Positions 17,783 to 26,757 of a DNA stretch of 64,000 bases are shown piece after piece. The DNA is taken from positions 1 through 64,000 of the forward strand of contig JABABQ010000068.1 in assembly GCA_014238155.1 (NCBI GenBank), in the 5' to 3' direction. The notes below the pieces were generated by a model, which was not told where the DNA came from, did no database searches, and worked only from the letters and a program-made list of their open reading frames with translations. The stretch's first letter is position 1. Every line of letters begins with the position of its first letter. The DNA is from Rhizobiaceae bacterium. Its GTDB lineage: Bacteria > Pseudomonadota > Alphaproteobacteria > Rhizobiales > Rhizobiaceae. Position numbers and translations under genes: made by a program.

Positions 17783-19278
17783 CAAAATCTCGGCAGGTCT
17801 GGATACGGCAAATTGCCTTTATGCACATGCATACGGCCCAGTTCCGCACAACGATGAAGTTGTGGAAATACCTTTCCCGGATTGAGCAGTTGGTCTGGGT
17901 CGAACGCACATTTAACTCTTTGCTGTTGTTTCAAATCATCTTCGGTAAACATCTCAGGCATCAGGTCACGTTTTTCCACGCCAACGCCATGTTCGCCGGT
18001 CAGTACGCCGCCAACTTCGACACACAATTTGAGAATCTCTGCTCCAAATTCTTCGGTTTTCTCAAGTTCTCCGGGAATATTGGCGTCATACAAAATAAGC
18101 GGATGCAGGTTTCCGTCACCGGCGTGAAACACATTTGCCACCCTCAAGTCATACTGCTCGGACAATTCCCGCATACGCGCCAGAACAGTCGGCAATTCCT
18201 TGCGTGGAATTGTGCCATCCATGCAATAATAGTCCGGTGAGATACGGCCGACTGCCGGGAACGCAGCCTTGCGGCCTGCCCAAAACGAATTGCGTTCTTC
18301 CTCATTATTCGAGATTCGCAGCGTTGAGGATTTGTTCTTAAGGGCAATCTCTTCGACCCGCCCGATCAAATAGTCGACCTCCGCTTCCGGTCCGTCCAAT
18401 TCAACAATCAACAGCGCTTCGACGTCCAGTGGATAGCCGGCATGGACAAAATCTTCCGCGGCCTGAATGGCGAGACTGTCCATCATTTCCATACCGCCGG
18501 GGATGATTCCGTCCGAAATAATATCGGCAACACACTGTCCGCCATCTTCCGATGTTGGGAAGCCAACGAGTAAAGCCCTTGCGGTTTCGGGTTTCTGCAA
18601 TATGCGCACCGTGACTTCCGTGACCACACCCAACAGCCCCTCAGACCCGGTAATCACTCCCAGCAAGTCGTAGCCTTCCGCTTCCAGATGTTTGCCGCCC
18701 AAACGAATAATCTCGCCTTCAATCGTCACCAATTCGACGCCCAGAACATTGTTGGCCGTCAATCCATATTTCAGGCAATGAACACCGCCTGAGTTTTCTG
18801 CAACATTCCCGCCAATTGAACAGGCAATCTGCGAGGAGGGGTCGGGCGCGTAATAAAAGCCCTTCGATGCAACAGCATCCGTGATGCCCAAATTGGTCAC
18901 CCCCGGTTGAACAATCGCACATCGGTTGGAATAATCGATTTCCAACACCTGGTTAAACCTGGACATGACAAGGAGAACCGCATCCTCCAGCGGCAACGCG
19001 CCTCCGGACAAACTTGTCCCGGAACCACGCGGAACGACCTTGATACCCTGCTGATGACAATAGCGAAGAACTTCTGCCACCTGTCCAACAGTTTCGGGAA
19101 GCACCACAATGAAAGGCAGGGCCTTGTATGCCGTCAGCCCATCAGATTCGAAAACCCGCATTTCGTTTTCATCAAAAACAACACCTTCACCCGGCACAAT
19201 TCGAACCAGCGCCGAGATAATCTCCAGGCGACGCTTGAGGACCTCCTGGTCCAATTCGGGCATTATAAGTCCGGACAT
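17782..19278 (-). CDS. glcD: Glycolate oxidase FAD-linked subunit
   Basis: A 498-residue flavoprotein oxidising glycolate to glyoxylate. PRGSGTSLSGGALP (about residues 82-95) and SIGGNVAENSGGVHCLKYG (about 138-156) mark the FAD-binding domain. NVFHAGDGNLHPLILYD and VGGVLTGEHGVGVEKRDLM near the C-terminus are characteristic of GlcD and D-lactate dehydrogenases. Start ATG 19278 follows GGGAGAG. A perfect 14-bp inverted repeat lies directly upstream (19289-19321), so transcription of glcDEF is probably controlled by a dimeric repressor. Confidence 0.95.
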   Translation of the reverse strand: MSGLIMPELDQEVLKRRLEIISALVRIVPGEGVVFDENEMRVFESDGLTAYKALPFIVVLPETVGQVAEVLRYCHQQGIKVVPRGSGTSLSGGALPLEDAVLLVMSRFNQVLEIDYSNRCAIVQPGVTNLGITDAVASKGFYYAPDPSSQIACSIGGNVAENSGGVHCLKYGLTANNVLGVELVTIEGEIIRLGGKHLEAEGYDLLGVITGSEGLLGVVTEVTVRILQKPETARALLVGFPTSEDGGQCVADIISDGIIPGGMEMMDSLAIQAAEDFVHAGYPLDVEALLIVELDGPEAEVDYLIGRVEEIALKNKSSTLRISNNEEERNSFWAGRKAAFPAVGRISPDYYCMDGTIPRKELPTVLARMRELSEQYDLRVANVFHAGDGNLHPLILYDANIPGELEKTEEFGAEILKLCVEVGGVLTGEHGVGVEKRDLMPEMFTEDDLKQQQRVKCAFDPDQLLNPGKVFPQLHRCAELGRMHVHKGNLPYPDLPRF

Positions 19279-19288
19279 GGCATCTCTC

Positions 19289-19321
19289 CCAAAAGTGGTA
19301 AATAAACTTTACCACTTTTGG
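19289..19321 (-). promoter_or_regulatory. Perfect inverted-repeat operator of glcDEF
   Basis: CCAAAAGTGGTAAA and TTTACCACTTTTGG are perfect 14-bp arms around TAAAC. The site abuts the ribosome-binding site of glcD, as for an operator that blocks transcription. Its core GTGG-N13-CCAC recurs with the same spacing at 22944-22970, upstream of a GntR/FCD regulator gene, so that protein is the likely binder. Confidence 0.75.
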
Positions 19322-19371
19322 ATTGGTCCGTAAAGCTGGCAAATATCCGCGAAGGCCAATTGGATCAGCGG

Positions 19372-21033
19372 CTAATCGAGAAGCACTCGCGGCAACCACA
19401 GAGCCAGTTCTGGAAAAGTCAAAACGAGACCCAAACCAGTCAACTGAAGCAAAACGAAAGGAATGATCCCCCGGTAAATCGCCTGAATTTTGATCTCCGG
19501 CGGCGCCACTGCCTTCAGATAGAAAAGCGCAAAGCCAAAGGGTGGGGTCAAGAAGCTCGTTTGCAGATTGACCGCCAGCAATATTGCGAACCAATAGACA
19601 ATCTCAATCCGGTCCACGTGAGTTCCAAAATCCAGCAGTTCGATGATCGGCGAGAACACCGGCAAAACGATCAGGGTTATTTCTATCCAGTCGAAGAAAA
19701 AGCCAAGGAAGAACACAATTCCCAATATCAGGAACAACAGGCCCCAGGATCCCAACCCCATGGATTCAACCAGATGAATCACCAGTTCTTCACCACCAAT
19801 GGCGCGGAATACGAAAGAAAACAGTGTCGCACCAATAAAGATGCCGAAAATCATCGCATTGGTCAGCGCGGTTCTGTAAGTCACGTCTTTCAATGTTGAC
19901 CAAAAATACCTCCAGGGTCCGGCATCGCCAGGCCCGTCATCAGCGCCGGTATCTCCTTCAACTGAAAAATCGATATCATCGAAGCGATGAGGGTCATTGC
20001 CGGCTGACCTGTCCTGAACGGCTTTTGCAAATCCGACGACCATGACAATCAGGCCAACGATCAGAGCCGACATACCGGCACCAAATGGCCAAACACCTGC
20101 TTGACCGGCAATTGCAAACAGTGCGGCAAATATCGCCAAAGCCGAAATGCCTGCATAAAACGGAGCGATCCAGACTATCCCGATGATTGGAACGAGAACA
20201 AGGTTCAACAGCCCCAAAAGGATCGCCCCGGCAGCGCCCACCCCCGCGGCTTCCGTTGGTGTTGCATACCCTGCCAGAATTGAACCCAATACCAACCCGA
20301 TCAGGATTATCGGTGGAACGAAGGACCGAAGTACCATCATCCAAATTCCGGCTCGGCCCTGCGGCCCGACATTTTCCGGCAATGGTGGCGCCATTGAAGG
20401 CGTCAGTTTCGTGCGGAAGATGATATAAATGACATAGAGGCCGGACAGCATAAATCCCGGAACCACCGCCGCCACGAACAAATTGCCCACCGACCGTGAC
20501 AGCAAATCAGCCATGATGACCAGCATGATGGACGGGGGAATGAGTATTCCCAATGTCCCTGATGCGGCAATCGTACCCGATGCCAGTGATGGCGAATAAT
20601 TGCGCGCCATCATGACTGGCAAGGCCAGCAGCGACATCATCACGACAGAAGCACCTATGATACCCGTTGTTGCTGCCAAAATGGTCCCCATCAGCGTCAC
20701 CGCCAAAGCCAGACCACCGGGAACCCTGCGCAACAACACCTGGAGGCAATTAAGGAGGTCCCGGGCAATCCCGGATCGCTCCAGCATTGTCCCCATGAAA
20801 ATAAACATTGGTATGGCAGTCAGAATTAAACTGACAGATATGTTGCCATAAATCCGTGACGGGATGGCTCCAAACTGCCCCCAGTCAAACAGAAAGTCGT
20901 CAACCTGGATGGTAATCAGCGCGAATATCAGCCCAATTCCACCAAGCACGAAAGCAACCGGGTAGCCAGAAAACAGGAATATCGCCAGCCCTGCAAACAT
21001 CAACAGCGGCATCGCTTCCGCGAGAGCTTCCAT
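19372..21033 (-). CDS. dctM: TRAP transporter large permease (DctM family), long form
   Basis: A 553-residue permease, about 110 longer than the upstream DctM at 1652. The family core is present (TLGILIPPSIMLVIMADLL near residue 175 and FLTPPFGFALFYLKAVAPP near 505). The extra length sits in the middle: two hydrophobic segments followed by an acidic, probably cytoplasmic loop (PHRFDDIDFSVEGDTGADDG, near residues 345-365). Such long DctM proteins are known in the organic-acid TRAP subgroup. ATG 21033 directly adjoins the dctQ stop. Confidence 0.9.
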   Translation of the reverse strand: MEALAEAMPLLMFAGLAIFLFSGYPVAFVLGGIGLIFALITIQVDDFLFDWGQFGAIPSRIYGNISVSLILTAIPMFIFMGTMLERSGIARDLLNCLQVLLRRVPGGLALAVTLMGTILAATTGIIGASVVMMSLLALPVMMARNYSPSLASGTIAASGTLGILIPPSIMLVIMADLLSRSVGNLFVAAVVPGFMLSGLYVIYIIFRTKLTPSMAPPLPENVGPQGRAGIWMMVLRSFVPPIILIGLVLGSILAGYATPTEAAGVGAAGAILLGLLNLVLVPIIGIVWIAPFYAGISALAIFAALFAIAGQAGVWPFGAGMSALIVGLIVMVVGFAKAVQDRSAGNDPHRFDDIDFSVEGDTGADDGPGDAGPWRYFWSTLKDVTYRTALTNAMIFGIFIGATLFSFVFRAIGGEELVIHLVESMGLGSWGLLFLILGIVFFLGFFFDWIEITLIVLPVFSPIIELLDFGTHVDRIEIVYWFAILLAVNLQTSFLTPPFGFALFYLKAVAPPEIKIQAIYRGIIPFVLLQLTGLGLVLTFPELALWLPRVLLD

Positions 21034-21603
21034 TTAGTGTTCTCCCCCAATGGTCTCGGCAACCATGTCATCGGGCAATTGTCCCATCAATCCGGCTAAC
21101 GATTTTAAGATAATCGCAATTGCAGCAAGGCCTAGCAGCAAAAACATTATCGGCATCAGCGACTTAAGAACCCAGATATGGCTAAGCCCGATGGTCGAAT
21201 TGGAAACTTCGTTTTCCAAATAGGAGACGTACGCATATTTTGCGCAATAATTGATTCCGATGGCCGCGTAGGGAAGCAGAAAGAACAGGCATCCAAGAAT
21301 TTCGATTATATATCGAGCACGCAGACTGAGGCGTTCCCTCAACAGATCAATGCGCACATGCGCTTGACGCAGATAGGCCCAGCCTAACGTTAATGAAAAC
21401 AATAAGGTGTGCAGCCAGTATTCGGTTTCCTGAACCTGTGTTGAGTTGAACCCGAATACCTGTTCCTTGTTGACGCCGAGTTTTCGGGTCACCACGTCGA
21501 AACAAACTACCAGAACAAGCGCAACTCCAAGCCATGCACCGATTTTGGCAAGGAATGTGAGCAAGCGGTCAATGTACACCGCAATATTTGCCATTGGCGA
21601 CAC
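21034..21603 (-). CDS. dctQ: TRAP transporter small permease (DctQ family)
   Basis: A 189-residue four-helix membrane protein, the small subunit of the TRAP system in the lactate/glycolate block. Hydrophobic segments lie near residues 18-38, 63-80, 102-122 and 147-172; the loop LRQAHVRIDLLRERLSLRAR is family-typical. It starts at GTG 21603 or, three codons later, ATG 21594. A hairpin and a dispersed repeat separate it from dctP. Confidence 0.88.
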   Translation of the reverse strand: MSPMANIAVYIDRLLTFLAKIGAWLGVALVLVVCFDVVTRKLGVNKEQVFGFNSTQVQETEYWLHTLLFSLTLGWAYLRQAHVRIDLLRERLSLRARYIIEILGCLFFLLPYAAIGINYCAKYAYVSYLENEVSNSTIGLSHIWVLKSLMPIMFLLLGLAAIAIILKSLAGLMGQLPDDMVAETIGGEH

Positions 21604-21604
21604 C

Positions 21605-21637
21605 TAGAGCCGTTCACGATTAAATGGAACCATTTTG
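21605..21637. repeat. Dispersed palindromic repeat, full copy
   Basis: A complete copy (TAGAGCCGTTCACGATTAAA continuing TGGAACCATTTTG) in the gap between dctP and dctQ. Near-identical copies occur at 45179 and 53788. Confidence 0.8.
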
Positions 21638-21645
21638 AATGAAAA

Positions 21646-21679
21646 GACGGGGTGAAAAAATTGTTTCCACCCCGTCCAA
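21646..21679 (-). terminator. Hairpin between dctP and dctQ
   Basis: On the minus strand GACGGGGTG pairs with CACCCCGTC (nine pairs) and is followed by TTTTCATT. It lies just after the dctP stop. Such elements let the binding protein be made in excess over the permease through partial termination or mRNA protection. Confidence 0.75.
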
Positions 21680-21686
21680 TCACATC

Positions 21687-22727
21687 TTATTTAAGGTATC
21701 CGAGGTCTTTCCAAACCGCATATTCAGCGCGGAATGCTTTGAGATTTTCCCAGGTTTCCTTGAACGAAGCATCGCCAGCGGCGATCTCTTCGGCCAGACC
21801 TTCCCAAGTTGTACGCAATTTGGCCAGATCAGCATCCGACCATTTGTGAAACGTTACACCCTTGCTTTTTAGTTCGACCAAAGCTTTGCCTTGAATCGCC
21901 TCGCCTTCAGCCATGCCCAGCGTGTAGTTCGCCTTACAGGCAACGTTCAATTGCGCCTGCTGCTGTTTGTTCATACCATCCCATTTGGCTTTGTTAATGA
22001 TCAGCTCAAAAGTCGTTGCTTGCTGATGCCATCCAGGGAAATAGTAATGTTTTGCGATTTGATAGAAGCCAAGATTCAAATCGATCGCTGGCATTGAAAA
22101 TTCGGTTGCGTCAATGGTGCCACGCTCGAGCGCTGGATAGATATCAGCGGCCGCCAGCAGTTGAGTATCAACTCCAAGCTTCTGCATCACCTTTGCACCA
22201 AGACCGAAGAAGCGCATCTTTTTGCCCTTCAGGTCATCGATCGAACCGAGCGGTTCGCGGAACCAACCTGACGCTTCCGGTGCAATAACACCGCAGATCA
22301 TGGCATGGATGCCATTACGCTCGTAGATCTTCTGGTACATCTCTTCGCCGCCGCCATTAAACAACCAGGCAGCGTATTCTCCCGCTGCCGGTCCAAATGG
22401 TACCGCAGAAAACAACGCCAACGCGGGCTCTTTGCCCTGCCAGTAACCAGAGGTCGACCAGCCTGCATCAACCGCCCCGGACTTCACCGCGTCAAATAGC
22501 TCAAGTGCTGGAACCAGCGCGCCGGGTTCGAAATATTTCAACTGAATATCACCACCAGAAATTGCTGCCACATTGGCCTCGAGCGTTTTCCCCATGCTTC
22601 CCAGCTGGGTCAATTTTGACGGAAAAGTTGCGCCCATTTTGAGTCTAACTTTTTCGGCCGATGCAGCGCCTGCGACCAGCGACATTGCCGCAGTTGCCAG
22701 GATCGTAGATTTCAAGATGCGTTTCAT
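21687..22727 (-). CDS. dctP: TRAP transporter solute-binding protein, probably for lactate or a related acid
   Basis: A 346-residue periplasmic receptor. ATG 22727 follows GGGAGGAAG and opens a Sec signal peptide, MKRILKSTILATAAMSLVAG, cut near ASA-E at 23. The segment DIYPALERGTIDATEFSMPA (about residues 194-213) followed by GFYQIAKHYYFPGWHQ is shared with the TakP / calcium-lactate-binding branch of DctP proteins. Together with glcDEF on one side and lutABC on the other, lactate or glycolate is the best guess for the ligand; this is inference. A candidate GntR operator lies about 220 bp upstream. Confidence 0.88.
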   Translation of the reverse strand: MKRILKSTILATAAMSLVAGAASAEKVRLKMGATFPSKLTQLGSMGKTLEANVAAISGGDIQLKYFEPGALVPALELFDAVKSGAVDAGWSTSGYWQGKEPALALFSAVPFGPAAGEYAAWLFNGGGEEMYQKIYERNGIHAMICGVIAPEASGWFREPLGSIDDLKGKKMRFFGLGAKVMQKLGVDTQLLAAADIYPALERGTIDATEFSMPAIDLNLGFYQIAKHYYFPGWHQQATTFELIINKAKWDGMNKQQQAQLNVACKANYTLGMAEGEAIQGKALVELKSKGVTFHKWSDADLAKLRTTWEGLAEEIAAGDASFKETWENLKAFRAEYAVWKDLGYLK

Positions 22728-22943
22728 ATTTAAACTTCCTCCCATGGAGTTCATTATCTCTTTGTAGAGACTATTGGTGATCGGCGATTTCCTCCGGTCA
22801 ATCCTTTCCCAATGGTTCGACAACGATTGGAGTGAGAACCTAACCGGATGGCCACCCATTTCGCAAGCGCTGTAATATTTTGTCGTTCAAATCGAGAAGA
22901 ACCATCATCGGATCATCCGCAATAATTCAATTTGCACCGAAGT

Positions 22944-22973
22944 AAAAGTGGACAACATTCTTGACCACTTACT
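22944..22973. promoter_or_regulatory. Candidate GntR operator, second site
   Basis: AAAAGTGG, 13 bases, then CCACTTACT. The GTGG-N13-CCAC core and the flanking AAAA match the perfect operator before glcD at 19289. It lies about 80 bp before the GntR start, fitting autoregulation and control of the divergent TRAP genes. Confidence 0.65.
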
Positions 22974-22997
22974 ACAATGAAGGATACGCTGCAACCT

Positions 22998-23017
22998 GGA
23001 GCCGTGAACGGTTCTAG
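22998..23017. repeat. Dispersed palindromic repeat, short inverted copy
   Basis: GGAGCCGTGAACGGTTCTAG: the minus strand reads CTAGAACCGTTCACGGC, a partial copy of the dispersed repeat that by itself forms a hairpin (GAGCCGT / ACGGTTC). Confidence 0.55.
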
Positions 23018-23054
23018 TCAAAAGTGGGCTGTTGAAACTCGTTGAAACGGGCAA

Positions 23055-23870
23055 ATGATCTATTCACAAATCGACCATGATAAAACCTCCCGCGAGATAG
23101 AGCGCCAGATAGAATCTCTCATTCTTGAAGGGGTGTTGAGGTCTGGTGACAAGCTCCCCGGCGAGCGGGAATTGTCGAAATCGTTTAACGTTTCGCGTCC
23201 AATTGTTCGAGAAGCCCTCTCGGCTCTGGAGGATAGGCAATTGCTCATCGCCAAACATGGCGGTGGCACATATGTTGCTGATGTCATTGGAACGGTTTTC
23301 GCCGCTCCTGTCGTGACGTTGATCGGGTCCAATCGCAAGGCAAAATCGGACTATCTCGAATATCGGCGCGAAGTTGAGGGAATCACGGCCGCCATGGCTG
23401 CGCAGCGGGCAACGGCGGCAGACAAAGTGTTGCTTGAGCGCATCATGGACGAGATGCAGGAAGCTCATAAGGCCGATGATCCTCAGCTTGAAGCAAGGGT
23501 TGATGTGGAGTTTCACAGCACAATTGGAGAGTGCGCTCACAACATCATCTTGTTGCACACACTGCGCTCCTGCTACCGATTGCTTTCTGATGATGTCTTT
23601 TACAACCGGGAAAAAATTTATGGTGGGTCCGGTGCACGCAACAAACTTCTTGAACAGCACAAGGCCATTTTTAATTGCGTGATGCAGGCTAAGCCGGAAG
23701 CGGCCTGCGCCGCTGCTCAGGATCACATCCGTTATGTTGAAATTGCAACCCGTGAAGTCGAGCAGAAGGTTGACTGGAGCACGATAAGTGAGTTGAGGCT
23801 GGCGCAGCGCAATGACGCACCGAAACCAAGAGCAACACGCAGCAAATCGACTAAGCAACAAGAATCGTAA
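23055..23870 (+). CDS. GntR-family regulator, FadR/FCD subfamily
   Basis: A 271-residue regulator. Residues 8-75 form a winged helix (GDKLPGERELSKSFNVSRPI then VREALSALEDRQLL), and residues 95-240 are a mostly helical FCD ligand-binding domain with spaced His/Asp residues that usually hold a metal (e.g. DVEFHSTI near 150). The C-terminus is basic and probably disordered. Relatives (LldR, LutR, GlcC) sense lactate or glycolate. Its place between the TRAP operon and lutABC, and the shared inverted repeats, suggest local control of 2-hydroxyacid use. Confidence 0.9.
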   Translation: MIYSQIDHDKTSREIERQIESLILEGVLRSGDKLPGERELSKSFNVSRPIVREALSALEDRQLLIAKHGGGTYVADVIGTVFAAPVVTLIGSNRKAKSDYLEYRREVEGITAAMAAQRATAADKVLLERIMDEMQEAHKADDPQLEARVDVEFHSTIGECAHNIILLHTLRSCYRLLSDDVFYNREKIYGGSGARNKLLEQHKAIFNCVMQAKPEAACAAAQDHIRYVEIATREVEQKVDWSTISELRLAQRNDAPKPRATRSKSTKQQES

Positions 23871-23907
23871 GACAGTCCAAAGCGCCTGTCCCAACTGGAG
23901 TAATTCT

Positions 23908-24666
23908 GTGAACCAACCGAAAGTCGGTCTGTTTGTAACCTGTCTGGTCGATCTGTTTCGTCCCAATGTCGGTTTTTCAGCGGTAGATCTGTTGGAACAT
24001 GCCGGATGTGAGGTATTCGTACCACCAGCACAAACCTGTTGCGGGCAGCCGGCCTATAATTCTGGCGACCGCGCAGACACGCGTGCCATCGCCGAGCAGG
24101 TTATCACTGCATTTGAAAAATTCGATTTCGTTGTAGCTCCGTCAGGTTCGTGTGCTGCAATGTTGAAAAAACACTATCCGGAACTCTTCCAGGGTGATGC
24201 GGATTGGCAAGAACGGGTCAAGGTCTTTTCAGACAAGGTATTTGAGCTGGTCAGCTTTTTGACCGACGTCATGTTCGTTCAGGATCTGGACGTAAAATTC
24301 GAAGGCAGCGTCACCTATCATGATTCCTGCTCCGGGCTGCGCGAACTGGGCATTTCACATCAACCACGAAAACTGCTGGCCATGGGCAAAGGTGTTGAAC
24401 TGCGCGAAATGAAAGAGCCGGATGTTTGCTGCGGATTTGGCGGCACATTTTGTGTCAAATATTCGGACATCTCCAATTCGATTGTCGAAAAGAAAACTGC
24501 CAATATTGAAACCACAGAAGCCGAATTACTGTTGGCAGGCGATCTTGGATGTCTGATGAACATGGCTGGTAAACTGTCGCGCGAAGGCAAGACCATCAAG
24601 GCCAGGCATATAGCAGAAGTCCTGGCAGGACGGCTTGATGGGCCAGCGATTGGAGAGGCCAAGTGA
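23908..24666 (+). CDS. lutA: L-lactate utilisation protein A (CCG-domain subunit)
   Basis: A 252-residue protein with two cysteine-rich CCG domains: TCCGQPAYNSGDRADTRA near residue 46 and CCGFGGTFCVKYSD near 176. LutA, LutB and LutC together oxidise L-lactate to pyruvate. It starts at GTG 23908, eight bases after GGAG; longer frames overlap the regulator gene. Its TGA overlaps the GTG of lutB. Confidence 0.92.
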   Translation: MNQPKVGLFVTCLVDLFRPNVGFSAVDLLEHAGCEVFVPPAQTCCGQPAYNSGDRADTRAIAEQVITAFEKFDFVVAPSGSCAAMLKKHYPELFQGDADWQERVKVFSDKVFELVSFLTDVMFVQDLDVKFEGSVTYHDSCSGLRELGISHQPRKLLAMGKGVELREMKEPDVCCGFGGTFCVKYSDISNSIVEKKTANIETTEAELLLAGDLGCLMNMAGKLSREGKTIKARHIAEVLAGRLDGPAIGEAK

Positions 24667-26081
24667 AAATAACCACGCCTGAATTCAAATCCAATGCGGT
24701 GGAAGCACTGGCCAATCCAAACCTGCAAAAAGCCATGGGTCATGTGCAGGTTGGCTTTATCGAAAAACGTCAGACTGCGGCCAACGGCCTGCCAGAGTTT
24801 GAAGCCTTGCGCGACAATGCCCGCGACATCAAAAACCACACACTCGCTCATCTCGATCTTTATCTGGAGGCCTACAGCGAAAAGGTTGAACAATCCGGTG
24901 GTCACGTGCATTGGGCACAAACTGCTGAAGATGCCCGCAATACTGTGTTGGACATATGCCGCAAGGCCAATGCAAAAACGGTTACGAAAGGCAAGTCGAT
25001 GATTTCGGAAGAAATCGGCATCAATGACTTTCTGGAAGAAAATGGAATCGCGCCCATCGAAACGGATCTGGGCGAATACATCATTCAGCTGCGTGGCGAA
25101 GCTCCAAGCCATATCATCGCGCCCGCCGTTCATGTTCTCAAAGAACAGGTGGAGGCAGACTTCCGTGCTGAACACACCCACCTGGATGCCAACAGAAATC
25201 TCGAAGAGCCCGAGACCCTTCTCGATGAAGCCCGCACCGTGTTGCGGCAAAAATTCATTGACGCCGATGTTGGCATTACCGGTGCCAATTTTCTGATCGC
25301 CGAAACCGGAACTTCGGTCATCGTGACCAATGAAGGCAATGGGGATCTCACTCAAACTCTGCCGCGGGTCCATATCGTGCTGGCCAGCATCGAAAAGATC
25401 ACACCGACCCTGGAAGATGTCAGCCAGATATTGCGTGTACTGGCACGCTCGGCAACTGGCCAGGAGCTTTCCGTTTACACGACGTTTTCGACCGGCCCCC
25501 GGCGCGAGACCGATGTCGACGGTCCCGATGAGTATCACGTTATTCTGCTCGATAACGGTCGCACCAACATGATTGGAACGGAATTTCAGGAAATGCTGCG
25601 TTGTATCCGCTGCGGTGCCTGCATGAACCACTGCCCGGTCTATCATGCGGTGGGTGGGCACGCCTATGGCTGGGTATATCCCGGTCCCATGGGTGCCGTG
25701 CTGACCCCGTCGCTGGAAGGCATCGAAAAGGGTGGAAACCTTCCCAATGCTTCGACGTTTTGCGGGCGCTGTGAAAGCGTCTGCCCGATGCATATCCCTT
25801 TGCCCAAGATGATGCGCCATTGGCGTGAGCGGGAATTTGAAAGAAACCTCAATCCAGCCGCACAAAGATGGGGCCTTAAAATCTGGGCATGGATCGCCCG
25901 TCACCCCGGCCTTTATTCAATTGGAGCACGGGTAGCGGCCAAAGGCATTGCCACTCTGGCCGGGAAAAATGGACGCCTGTCATCCTTACCGCTGGCTGGA
26001 GGGTGGACCAAATATCGCGACTTGCCAGCACCAGAAGGCCAAACTTTCCAACAACTATGGCGCGCCAGGGGAGGCAGATAA
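24663..26081 (+). CDS. lutB: L-lactate utilisation iron-sulfur protein B
   Basis: A 472-residue protein with an N-terminal LUD domain (about residues 60-290; SMISEEIGINDFLEENGI near 113) and two 4Fe-4S motifs, CIRCGACMNHCPVYH (about 315-329) and CGRCESVCPMHIP (about 367-379). The C-terminal LutB-specific tail ends at PEGQTFQQLWRARGG. It starts at GTG 24663, overlapping lutA by four bases. Confidence 0.94.
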   Translation: MKITTPEFKSNAVEALANPNLQKAMGHVQVGFIEKRQTAANGLPEFEALRDNARDIKNHTLAHLDLYLEAYSEKVEQSGGHVHWAQTAEDARNTVLDICRKANAKTVTKGKSMISEEIGINDFLEENGIAPIETDLGEYIIQLRGEAPSHIIAPAVHVLKEQVEADFRAEHTHLDANRNLEEPETLLDEARTVLRQKFIDADVGITGANFLIAETGTSVIVTNEGNGDLTQTLPRVHIVLASIEKITPTLEDVSQILRVLARSATGQELSVYTTFSTGPRRETDVDGPDEYHVILLDNGRTNMIGTEFQEMLRCIRCGACMNHCPVYHAVGGHAYGWVYPGPMGAVLTPSLEGIEKGGNLPNASTFCGRCESVCPMHIPLPKMMRHWREREFERNLNPAAQRWGLKIWAWIARHPGLYSIGARVAAKGIATLAGKNGRLSSLPLAGGWTKYRDLPAPEGQTFQQLWRARGGR

Positions 26082-26082
26082 G

Positions 26083-26757
26083 ATGACCCCACGTGAAGCT
26101 ATTTTGGGAAAAATCAGATCACAAATATCGGTCGGATCAGATGATACCAACAGGCGCGCAGCAGTCGCCAACCGATTGAGCAACGCACCAAGGGGCGTCA
26201 TTCCCGAGCGGGGACAAGTCACGCTTGCCAAATGCGTAGACTTGTTTTGCAAGAAAGCAGAAGCCGTTCAAGCGACCGTTGACCGAGTTTCAACCTACGA
26301 TGCGGTAGCAGATGCGGTAAGTTCCTACCTAAGGGGCAGGAACTTACCCCAGTCAGTTCGCATGGGCGAAGAAAACCGGCTGGAGACCGTCGACTGGTCG
26401 AAAACACCCAATCTCACCCGCTCTTTTGGCCCCAGCGACGGATCTGATCCGGTCGGATTGAGCCATGCCGAAAAGGCAGTTGCCGAAACCGGCACGTTGA
26501 TCATGACTTCTGGTTCGGCCAACCCTACAACAGTCAACTTCCTGCCCGAAACCCACATCGTTGTGGTACATTCCCAAGATATATCAGGAGATTACGAAAC
26601 GTCCCTGAATCAGATTCGCAAGCAATATGGCAAAGGTCGCATGCCGCGCACAGTCAACATGATCACCGGCCCTTCCCGCTCCGCCGATATTGAGCAAAAA
26701 CTTTTGCTGGGTGCCCATGGTCCCCGGTCCCTGCACATCATTGTTGTTGATGACTAG
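26083..26757 (+). CDS. lutC: L-lactate utilisation protein C
   Basis: A 224-residue LUD-domain protein. Typical stretches are EKAVAETGTLIMTSGSANPT (about residues 128-147) and the C-terminal GPSRSADIEQKLLLGAHGPRS. It completes the LutABC set. ATG 26083 lies just after the lutB stop (TAAGATG). The 3' end overlaps the next gene by eight bases. Confidence 0.92.
   Translation: MTPREAILGKIRSQISVGSDDTNRRAAVANRLSNAPRGVIPERGQVTLAKCVDLFCKKAEAVQATVDRVSTYDAVADAVSSYLRGRNLPQSVRMGEENRLETVDWSKTPNLTRSFGPSDGSDPVGLSHAEKAVAETGTLIMTSGSANPTTVNFLPETHIVVVHSQDISGDYETSLNQIRKQYGKGRMPRTVNMITGPSRSADIEQKLLLGAHGPRSLHIIVVDD

Larger units (their letters stand above)
22728..23054. promoter_or_regulatory. Divergent control region between dctP and gntR
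   Basis: 327 bp between the divergent dctPQM operon and the GntR gene. It contains the inverted repeat at 22944-22973 and a palindromic dispersed-repeat copy (22998-23017), and would carry promoters for both directions. No gene is visible. Confidence 0.6.

Noticed and set aside
23064-23966. 300-codon minus-strand frame
   Set aside because: It is antisense to the GntR gene and the start of lutA; no domain or ribosome-binding site.
24360-25904. 514-codon minus-strand frame
   Set aside because: It lies wholly opposite lutA and lutB, which have intact iron-sulfur motifs; the antisense product resembles nothing.
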